Under the pieces are notes generated by a model that had not been told where the DNA came from, searched no databases, and saw only the letters and a program-made list of their open reading frames with translations. The translations under genes and the position numbers were made by a program. This document shows positions 21,553-33,500 of a stretch of 64,000 bases of DNA, piece by piece. The stretch is from Phoenix dactylifera (taxonomy: Eukaryota; Streptophyta; Magnoliopsida; Arecales; Arecaceae): contig NC_052395.1 in assembly GCF_009389715.1 (NCBI RefSeq), positions 20,932,493-20,996,492 of the forward strand. The letters are read 5' to 3'. Positions within the stretch are counted from its first letter, which is position 1, and every line of letters begins with the position of its first letter.

Positions 21553-24500
21553 CTAGTAAATTCTCTCGGCAGTAGAAACCGGGCGAAGGAAAACAACGAC
21601 GACTGTGATATTATCTTTGCTACCACGTTCGACAGCTTCTGTGGCCAGTCTCTTGGAACACATTGCAGGCTCTTTAACAGTGTCTTTGATGATGGATATC
21701 ACATCCTCATTGCTCAGCACATCCCATAATCCATCACTAGCCATTACCTGAACAGGCCACAAAAATCATTAATCTGATTACATCTACGTGCGACTATTTC
21801 AATGCAAGGTTCACATCACCGATTTCAATATTCATACTGGTACCATATTGGTACAATGTATCAGAACAATCGGTTCTGCATGCCCACACACATGCCCTCC
21901 ACCTTATCGAGTATCAATTTAGCACCACTATATTACAGCAATGCCGGTATGCACCAGTACAATGAAACTCCAAAAATATTTCATTAAAATATGGCATAAT
22001 GATGCTCATTGACGAAAATAGAAATTTCTACAAGCTTTGCATGTTTTGCAGTGGATATTTGATGGTTTTGATAAGCTTCACAAATATTATGTAATTTCTT
22101 TAAAATTTATAAAAAATGAATATCATATGCATCTTTTAAAATATTTTGATATATTCATGAGGGATATAAATAATCAAATTAGAAGGAAAAATAATGAAGA
22201 ATGGGGATGATTGAAGATAAAAAACAAATTTGAAAATTGTGGTGGATCCCACTCTTATCCTTTTTCCTACCTTCTCTATCTTATCTGTTTTATGCTTAAA
22301 CACCTACCATGTTTGGCGTCAACCTATTAAATTACAATGTTGACATTCTTCCATGAAAAGGCTCTTATGTACTATAACCTACCGCACAACCATGCACACG
22401 GACATATAAGGCCAGAGACAATATGAGAGTCTAAGATGACTTGGACCCAGGTTGAGAAAGCTTCCAGGCAACATAGTCCAGCTTGACCCAACAAAATGGA
22501 CCAAAAGACCAGACTCGACCATGCCAAACTTTGTGGATTGGCATGAACCAATGGATCCCCCCTGCCTACTTGCATGTCCATTGTCCATGCGAACCCTGTC
22601 GGTTGGTGCCTAGAAACATTGGGCGTAACTCTGAGCACTCCCATGTGGAGCAAATGAATTGTGAACTATCCTACGCAAATAATCAAGACAGACCATTGGA
22701 TATTTGTTCCCCATCTTTTATTCCTTCTTTTGTTTATATTTCTAATCATGCACAATACAGAATAAATGAAAACATTTTGAGCTGTCAGGATGAAAGCTAT
22801 TCCCGTATGTTCCTCCATTACATAAGCCAGGAATTATCATGGCAGCAGAACTACGTATGGATGATCATCTGAGATAATTAGTGATGTGTTTCATAGAAAA
22901 GTAATATAAAACATGAAATGAATTCCATAACAATGCAATTCAAAATGCATAAGAAACCTACCAGGAGTTCATCATCTGCTGCTAAGGAAGTCTCAGTTAT
23001 CTCAGGCCGTGCTGTTACTGCAGGCTTCAAATCATCATCACCAATCGAACGTGTGACCTGATAAGAAGAAAGAGCTTAATACTGAAAATAATTTCAACCA
23101 AATGCAGAGACACAGTCAACCAAAGATTAAAAGATGAAACTAAATAAACGTGTAACGTAATCAATATTTGTCCATAATGAGCCAACAAAAAATTGAGTAA
23201 CATCTGGATTGTGGTTCAATTTAGCTATTTGGCATATTATTGTGCCTCAGAAAAGAAGATCATAACATGTAGCTCATTAGAAATAATTTCCCACTCCTGT
23301 ACCCCTTCCACATTCAAGGGATATGCTTCCCAGTTGGATGGACTTATATTGAATAAGTCAAACTGTAATTGTCCGCAATTTAACTTGGCCAAGAGATCAA
23401 CGGAAATTTGCAGTAACATCAAGCTGAAATAAAATTAATATGATCTCAAAACCTGATGGATCATAATCAGAATGTATACAAACGAGATAAAGGTTATTGG
23501 ACATTTTTTTTTTAAATAAACATATGCATACATCTAGCACTTCTCACCTATGCTGTTAAACAATAGAATAAAGCTCCGACAAATACTTGCACTCAGATCA
23601 TGATGTAGGTTACTTACAAATGATAGTGTCAGTGAAAAAGGGATATGATGGAATTCTAAAACAGAAATACAGAGGATAACCTTCAGAGACAGTGATCCTA
23701 TAATCAGTATGTTGAACCTAAAAGGTTGATTTTGATGATGCAAAACAGTTGAGTTAAAGATTGACTAATATATTTACTTTGAGTTTAAGTGATATATTTC
23801 AAAAACCAAAGAAGAAAGCCTTCAGCTACTGTCAAGTGAAGATAATCCATCTGAAGCTCCACATCAAAAAAGCAGAACTCCAAAAGGCCATGAATATATT
23901 TCTTGGAAGCTCATAAACAAGCACAGAAGATTTCATCCTAAGCTACCTCAAGAATCGACCCCAAGCTTGCAGCGAGTCGACTCCGGCACGCTGTCATTGA
24001 CTGATGCACCTTCACGAGCCGACTCCAACAGACTGCGAGTTGGCCCTAGGACAGTCTTAGAGGATAGACAGAAAGCCAAGAATTTCATCACATCAACGAG
24101 CCGACCCATGAAGAACTCGAGCCGACTCTAGCTTAGCACGAGTCGACCTCAGACAAAGATGATTTGACCATAGAAGGACCATAGGAAAAAGATAGAGAGC
24201 CAAAGAAATCACTACATTGGCGAGTTGACTGAAGAAACTCACGAGCTGACTCTAGTAAAATTAGAGTCGACCCCATAAACAGTCGAGTCGACCTCAAAAT
24301 AGCCATAGCGGAAGGACAGAACAGCGAAAGTCCGTTGAAGAGTCGACTACTAAAAATCTTGACTCTAGAAGCGCCACATACGAAAGACAAACCGCAGCAG
24401 AAACAGAAGCAAGCTCGAGGCGACTCCTGAAGATCACGAGTCGACTCTTGAAAATCTTGAATCGACTCTAAAAAACTGCAAGTCGACCCCTCTGCGCCTG

Positions 24501-27500
24501 ATAACTGTAACGACTAATTTTTTCGCGAGTCTAAATATTTGTTTTCTCCTCTCAACGGCTCTATTAACTGTCTAACGGCTAGAAAAGTATTCCAACCTTA
24601 TCCAAAGAGTATAAAGCATGAAAACACCAAAGAAAAGAGTCGAGCTCAAGCACCACAAAGAAAAATCCTCTAAGACCCGAAGAAAGAGAAAAAAGAGAGC
24701 TTAAAAGAAGACATCATTTAAAAGCTTTCATTGTGAGCTGAAAGATCACATTCTCAACTTCAGAGAATTGGTGAAGCGCCTTCAAGTGCATTCAAGTCAA
24801 CCAACAGAGTCTTGCTCCACTTACTGTTTTTGCATTTATTTCAGAGTAATACTCATTGTGCTTTAATTCTTTCTATTTTTTATTATAACATGTTTCAAGT
24901 TTGAAACATGGGAGAAAGATCCATCCAAACTTGTAATTGAATTGTGTTGAGCGTAGGATTGACTCGGGGTAGGTTTTGGTTGATTGGCCTAGAAAATCAA
25001 CTAGGTTGATTGTGAACCCGAAAAATCGGTAAAAGTTTTGATTGATTGACCTTAAAAAATCAATTGGGTTTGGCTGTGAACCCAGAAAACAATTGAGCTG
25101 TAATCTGGGATATAGATTATAGTAAAATTTTCAAGAGATCGTGGAGAGTAGGTATAGGTGCGGGGTTGGCATCGAACCACTATAAACTTCGTATGTCTGC
25201 CTTGCTTGTTTTTCTTGCTTTCGTTTCTTGCATACTTACTTATTGCTTACTTGCTAAATCATCATTCATCTGCAAAGGATTCAATTTTGCTGCATTATTT
25301 AAAGCAGTTTGAAAAACCCAATTCACCTCCCCTCTTGGGCTGCATAACTGGGCAACACGGTAAAAGATAAATAAAGCATATGCATAAAAATTAAGTCACG
25401 GTCAAATTTGCTACACATAAGATATAATGAGTGATCATTTTCGTTTTCTTGAATATATTGTGCAAAGGAATATATATCAGACTTTTCACTTTAAAAGTTC
25501 TTATTTTGCTTTTATTCTTTTATTCAAAACATATTCCTTAACCATCAGAAACAAGGACCTGTAGAGTCGCTTAAGAGTGAATCTGTCTAGGCCTTTTCAA
25601 ACCATTGTTCATATATCTAAAAATCTTGTGCCCATAAAGAGAATGTTCTTATGTTATCTCTGCCTGGCTTCAAAGGGCGATTTGATCAGCTAGGATTAAA
25701 TGGAAGACAACCCAAGTCTTCCTATGAATTAGGTCCTTCTTCCATATGACACAACTTTGTCCCTCCATTGTTATGGATACCTACTTGAAAAAACTGCAAA
25801 AACAAAATCATCTCTCTTTATTCTACACCCATTTTTGTACTTTTTGAAAAAACCAAGACTTTTAGTTCATGGATCACCAATCTTATTATGAAAAACACGA
25901 AGTCGGCCTTTTTTTGATGTGGTGGTATCTTGGGAATAGGAAAGTGAAACTACCTTGTACATCATAGGGCTGGAAATGGGCTCGGGCTGGCATGAGGCCC
26001 ATCGGGTCGGGTCCGGTACAGGCTAGGCCCAAAAGATTTCAGGCCTGGTTTGGCTTAAATATAGAGCCTATTTGTTTTACAGATCAGGCTTGGGTATATC
26101 ATTAGCTCGACCGAGGCCCGAAACGGAGCTCAAATTCAGGCTTGAACAAGTCTTAAACCCTTCATCATCTTTCCTTAAATCTTTGGGCTCGCAACTATTG
26201 AATATTGGTGTTTTAAAGCTTCTATAAAATCTTTAGAAGGCATAATAGTTGGATGTGATTCAAGACATTTTAAAATGATTAGAATTCTAAATTATTAATG
26301 AGAAAGTCGTTTGTGATTCAATGAACCACAATCCGCTCCACAAATTTGGGCTAGCCTAATCAGGTTCGGGTCCGGCCCATGCCTAGGCTCGAGCTTGGGC
26401 TCGGGCTGAGCTCGGGCTTGGGTTTTCCAAAGATTTTCGGGCTTAAGCACAGCCCGAAGCTCGAAAAAAATTTCGAGCCGGGCTTGGGTAGGAGTTTGGC
26501 CCTGCCCAACCCGGCCCATTTCTAGCCCTAGTACATCAAGGACTCCATCTTTTTAAGGAATGGTGCCAAAGATATGCCTCTACTACTCACACCACTTATT
26601 CCAACTATTTGGCATGGGCTTTGTGAATCCTCATTCAACAAGCTTCCATATTTAGGGTCTTTTTTCATGTTTAGTTAAGATCCTTTTTTCCTTTATCATG
26701 ACTTCCATCCATTTTTATTTGAGATATTCCATTCTTTTACTTCATCCTTCAATGAAGATATAGAAACTGCCATCTTCCTCCATTGTATTTACAAATTATA
26801 TAAAGAAGTATTATATCCTACAAATCCTCTAAAAGTTTAATTTCAAGCATATATAATAGCACTAGAGTCACATGAATCAACTGAAGAGGTGCTTGTGATA
26901 TGTTACGCAACCATTGCATTTCCTAATGATTGTAAAGAAAATTTTACACCGATAAGGCCTTGATGTTGCATCCAAGGTTTGTTGTCTCAATACCGGACCC
27001 CGTACCGTACCACACTAGCACAGTATCGATACGGTACAATATGAAATATTTTTGGCATACCGAGTATCGGTATGCCACTTGTACCGGATACCAGAACCGA
27101 ACTGGTACGGTACAGTATGCCATGTACCGCCCGGTTGGGGTCAGTACGGCATACCATGGTTGCATCACTTAGAAAGATAGCAGTAATAAGGTCTACGGAA
27201 TTCACAATAAATGACATAAACGAGAATATTGATATAGATGTGTTACATTACATGAATAACTACACAAATCAGCAATAATGTGTTTAAAACTAATTCAGTT
27301 GGTATTTGTCTATCTAGTGAACCTATCTTGTGAAGGCTTGATAAGGTTCTGATAAGGAGAGTCACCATGATGTTAATTCACGGATTTTATAAAAGAAGAA
27401 GAAGAAGAAGCAGCCCTACAATAACATGAATGGAAGCTGCAACAATGATGTTAAAAAGCTTGCAGTGACACCAGTCCTGGATTTTAACAGGTATGATTAT

Positions 27501-30500
27501 GAATGAATCTATAAAATCGACTAGGAGTCTAAGAATAGTTGAGACAACTATTGCCAGGTGCACTCAACTTGAATTGACATGAAGAATAATTCCATCATCA
27601 TTTTGATACCATATCAAAGAATGAGCAAATTTAAAACCTTATACACAATAGGAAAGACTCTTAATGGAGACACAAGTTCACATCTTAAAGCTATACCGAA
27701 CAAGTTGGACAAACTGTTCTGTGTTCATGACATACAAAGCCTGAGTGGACCATTCATGGATTAGAATATCATGTATTTTAGTCGAGCTGATCGGGGGCTA
27801 CAATGTTGCATATGCAACAATATTATACATAAGAATATAAAGATAGACAAGTATATGGAGACTGCTACTAGCACCCTACAATGGACTACTTGGACTCAAT
27901 CATTCAAATTTTAAAAAAATATAAAGAATGTAACTACTTGAAACTAGTCTTCAAAGAAGAAAAGAGTAACTACAAGAAAAATAGCTACCCCTGGTAGCGG
28001 GATTCAATAGGCGTGGGTGGATTGGTTGGGTAGGCTGCAGCCCTAGTTCTTTCTCCCAATTTTCTTTACTTTCTTTCTCTCCATTGTTATCACCTCTATC
28101 CTTATTTCCTCCCCTCTATCTCCTCTCAGTAATAGGGGTCAGAAAAGGTATTATGCCATGATAACAAGTGAATGCAAGTTTTCATTTTGACCTCCAAAAT
28201 AACCCAACTTTCTTTAGAATGATGATGGTATATATCTCTTGAGTTATAATAAATTAATGATAAATGGAAAGAAAGGGTTAACTACAATTTGAGCATATCA
28301 CATCTAACACTGTTAAATGAATGAACTCTTCGTGATAAGCCTGAATGGCCCAAAGTTTGGCTCAATTTGGCCTTCCTACATGCCAAGCTAGAGCCAGCCC
28401 AAGCCTGCTCAAACTTGATTTGATTAAGCTCAAAAATGAATATTATGTATTTTTTAGTTATATTTTATAAAAAATATATTTCTGCATTTATATAATTAAC
28501 ATAAAAAAAGAATGTATTCCAATTACATGATTGAGATAAAAGTGTTGAAAATAAGCTTACAGTACATATCTGAAAGCCTTGGGAGACCTCAGGCTCTCAC
28601 TAGATCTCCTAAACAAATTGTACATTAATAGTCTGAGTTCAGCATAAAACTAAATTAGCTTGCTTAACCACAACCAATAACAAAACAAGCTAAGCTTAAG
28701 CTGGCTTGCTAGGGCTTGGTTTATCTACACCTCTAGTAACATCCTTCCATTTTTCCAATGTTACTTTTGTGTAAGGAGCCACATGTTGTCCAGTTTTATT
28801 TTGGAAGTTTCTCAAATAATATAGGAGACAAGAAAATTATAAATAAAATACCTGGAGAGCAGCTGGACCGACCCTCCATGTGTCTACTAGCCACTTCACT
28901 TCAATGCCTTCTTTGATAACACGCATTCTTTCATCAGCACAGCTTGCAACATGATCCTATTTAATATTTAAAATTCATAATTTACACTTCTGCGTAGGCA
29001 ATAAGAATTAAAATATTGAAATCTTATACCTGTACAACTACAATGCAAATTCAAAAAAAATTGACATTCTTTTTGACACTAAATTTATAGGTTTAGTTTA
29101 AAATGCACCTTACTCATAGGAAATGGGTGGCCAGAACGGCTTAAAATTGCACGGCAATCACCAGCATTTGCAACGAAAAGCCTGTTCCTGACTATTAATG
29201 CTGTAACTGCAGTACAACCAGGATGCCAGTCTTTCTGAAAAATTCTTTTTGAGTTACGGTGCAAGACTAACCCATCTCTGAATGCCTCATCTGTCCTTGT
29301 AAATGCTTCAATAAGCGCATCTGTTGGACTGCAGCAAGCTAGCAATTAGCAAGTGAAGTGAATAAACCATCAGATATAAACAGATGGCTGGAAGAAACCT
29401 GCATGTATAACCAGTATTCTGTAAGAACACTGGTAGTGCTCGGGCAGAAAACTCAGCAGCTGCTGCACCTGTAGAGAACATTCGGAAATATTAAACTAGT
29501 TATGTAAGGAAAAGTAATAATACCGTCATTGGCAAACCTCTATGGCCATCAAAAATTCCAAAAGCATGAACATCCTTCTCGTTGCACATTTGCGGAAGCA
29601 TGAAGTGAGTATCTTCCATTGTTTCCCTTCTTCCACATGTTGCAAAAGATCCCCAAGATAAAGTAGGATGGTAATGTGATTCATTAAAAAAACTAACCCA
29701 CAGCCTCATATTTGACTTTTCTGCATTTGTTATCCTGGCTAATTGTTCTCCTTGATCAAACCAGTTCAATTCTTTAAAATACTGGAGATCCATCATGCCA
29801 TGTTGGCATTGATTGCTGGGGGAAACCGATGGTGGACAAGAGCCTTTTTCCACATGCTCCATGATTAGAGTTAATTCCTCAACTATGTCATCAAATGAAG
29901 GCCTATGTAAGGGATTTGGGTCCCAACACCTTTTAATAAGTGACAACAGATCTGATGGTGCTCCAGCTTCACGATGAGCAAGAATAGGACGCAGACCCTC
30001 AGAAACAACTGCTGCAGTAAGTTGTTGTTCAGTATAGCTCATTTCAAGCACAGTGTGTGCCTACAAGAAGAGAAACAGCTTCCTGTTTGTCACTGTATAA
30101 TAGAAAAATACTTGAAGACAATCCACAGATAGACAAATACGTAAGAATGTACATATGCAGTAAGACAAAATGCACATGAAGGATAACACTGAAAGTTGGA
30201 GAAGTTTCATGTGGTCTCAGCCTCACTAAATTAGTGCTCATAACATGAATGAAAAAAAAAAAAAAAAAAATCAAAGGGGAGCATCTTCATCATTTGATTG
30301 AAATATGTTTCTGCATGTCCAATGTGAGTGCATATTACAATATTGTACATGTTACAAAAAGAGGAAAAACATACCTGGGCTTCTGCTCTTAGATCTGTGT
30401 AAGGAACAACACCTGTAAGAAGCTCACTGCAGAAGAAGACCAATGAATCAGAATGACAATATCTCACGCTTAAAAAGGCATTCATACATGAACCTTATGT

Positions 30501-33500
30501 AAGAATGTTTTGAGACAATCTATAAATTTATCACATGTCCACAGATACAAACTGTTTTTGTCCAGTTAGCAAGTATTCCAAATCTACCAAATTACAAAAG
30601 CTATGAAATCACAAATCCTGGAGATGCACTGTCATGCTCGACATACATACCAGGAGATCCTGAACGTATGTGTTAATATGGGTGGTCTTATTCACATTAA
30701 CTATTATTTGCGCCATCTTTTAATGGCATAATCTAGGATCTGATGTAGCAGCTAAAAAGAATTTACCGAAAACATCTCTTAAGTGTTACATTTTCTACCC
30801 TTCTAATATCATGTGTGCTTGTAAAAATTGGTAAGTTCTTCAAATGGCACATTTTTTCCAAAATTAACCAAGTGATGGTAATAGATTTATCATGAACTTT
30901 TTCCTAAACTTTGCTGAATCTTGGCCTTTTACATATTTCCTTTATTGCTTGTTTGTTTCTCTCTAATTAAGTTAGAACTCTGGATTCCTATTTGACATTA
31001 TATGTATAATGTCTATTGGGTTTGTACTGACACCAATGTCTTCAGTCTATTCATGCACACAGAACATCAGATAGCCAGACATGCTTGCAAATGCTATGAT
31101 GGTGAAAGTTAAAAGTCAGCATCAAGGTCTGCTGTATCGATACCGGTCGGCGTACCAATGGCAGCTCGGACCGGTACGGTATCGGTCCCGTACCAGTCCG
31201 GTATCGGTTCCATACCGATTCCAGATTCCACGCTGATCCAATGCTAATCCATACCGGTCTGTACCGGTCTCGTATTGGTCCCATACTGGTTCTCCAACGA
31301 TAAGCTACCGGTATCGGATTCCACACTGATCCGGTACCGGTCTCAGGCCGGACTGATACGTACCGGCCGGTATGGCAGACAATGGTCAGCGTTGAAGCAA
31401 TTGCAATAATGCCCAAAAACAAGGACTGAAAGTGATTGCAATAAATGCCAAATATATTGGGCTAGATATTGACAGGTCAAATCAGATAGAGGAGTTACCA
31501 AATCTGTTTTGGTCCATAAATTATTCCGGGTAAGGCTAGGGTCTGGCTCAACAGAAAACTGAAGGATCTAATTTTGACCACAATTATATGTCACATGTGG
31601 ACGGGCCTAGATAAAGATCAAACCTGACCGATGGTTTCATATGGGTTTCTGTTGGATCAGGTCTTATTGGTTTCGGGTCCGGTCAGTCTTAGGGAGACCC
31701 AATTTGTTTGCAACCCTACCTCTTTGATTTGTGAATGTTTCCTCAGTTTTTGTCTAATAGTCTTATGCACAAAAAATCTAATTTACGAAACCCATGACAA
31801 GTGTCAAATATTATTGTATAACATGTTCAATTTTTTGCAGTTACATATATTTCATCTTTTTATATGTATTTGTATGGATTTTATATGGTGTAATCTGATT
31901 GCACATGTCCTTTTAGTTTGTTTTCTTACTCATGACATGTAAACCAGTTACTGCAAAAGGATGCTCCGAGCTCTAAAGAAAATATTTGATATCTCCAATT
32001 TCACAAGTTTGCTTATAAATTCGAATAGGAAAGAAGCTCCATAATCAAAATCATTCAATATGTTATATCTTAATCATGCCATATTCAGTGCAAGTATCCT
32101 TAAATGCATATCCTATGCATAAATGATTCACAGATAGTACAATATCCATCGGCAATATGTCTTATCATGACTATTATGCAAGAACCCCTCTACATAATCC
32201 ATTTAACAACTAAATATACAACCACCACTAGCATTTTCTTTAAAGAAATGGATAACCATCCAATAAGAGTGAAGAGAAGATAAAGTAGGTAAGGAGTTAT
32301 ATTAGTCTTGAAAGAAGAAAGCATTAATACAAGAGAAAAGTGAATATTGTTGAAGAAATATAGGATCTGTATGATTTTTAACTTCTACCTTGGCCATGTA
32401 GTACCATAAAATCCTGATCATATCATGATTATAACCAAAACCACAAGTATTGGCGGGGAAAAAGGAAAGCATGCAAGGTTCATTTGTTAGTACATTAAAA
32501 TTTCACAGACATAGAAAATGGGTATACAATTTAATAATTGTTTGGGATAGAAAAGCTAGAGTTATTCAATAGGACAGAAAGGCATGAAATGTTTAATTCC
32601 TTACTTGATAGATATTCCAAAACTATAGACATCTGATTTTTCTGTTTGTATATCCTTTCTCAGAATTTCTGGTGCCATATAGATGAGCGTCCCAACCATG
32701 TTTCTTTTGTGAAAACCACCAGTTGGCTTGCCAGACGATTTCCAATTTTCAACTGAAACATGTTTAAGATCCTTCTTGTACATAGCCAGACCAAAATCTG
32801 CTAGATGAGGACGAAGGTCTTTGTCAAGCTGGATCGCAGATTTGAATATTTTAAGAGCAAGTCCAGAAATCAAAAGGATAATATTAATCTAAGGTTACAA
32901 ATGTCATTTTAGTAGAAAATAAAAGCACATGGAAGATACTTACAAGAATATTTGCAGGTTTTACATCCCTATGTACAATTCCAAGGTTGTGTAGGTACTG
33001 GAGAGCTTTCCCTGAAAAGAGAGGTTAATAAGAATGCATGACTAACAATGTGGAACGAAAAGGTTGCAAAGGTAATTTTGTAGGAAACAATGGAAGCAAA
33101 TACAAAAAACATAATCAAGAAAACAAGAACCTGTTTAGAATGACTATTCAATGAAAAAATGGTACCTTCATGTTAAAAAAATGTGAAAAATCAATGACAA
33201 GCATCACTCAGAAAGTATCCATTAGTTAGTGAATAAGTTCTCGATAATAATAACAAAAGTATCATTGACATGCATTCATGATGCAATTTTATATAGTTTC
33301 AAGTTCCAACAATTAAAGTAGATCAATTTCTAATTAAGTTAATGGTGGAGAAGCCTTTGTGGTTAGAACTGGTAAATAATGATTCAGTCCTTACATAAGA
33401 AAAGGAAAGGAAACACTAAATGTGTCATGAAAAGGAACAGCAAAACATAAGGATGCTAGTAACAGACAATTGACATCCAAGGACTTTTATTAGCGCAGCA

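Noticed and set aside
26944..27278. Open frames rich in Tyr/Arg/Val on both strands
   Set aside because: Translations of the GGTAC-rich repeat.
28360..28760. Possible hAT-type MITE (ends near CTACACCTCTAGTAAC)
   Set aside because: One terminus looks suggestive, but no matching left terminus or 8-bp duplication was found.
31470..31730. Possible hAT-type MITE (ends near TTTGCAACCCTACC)
   Set aside because: Only one end recognisable.
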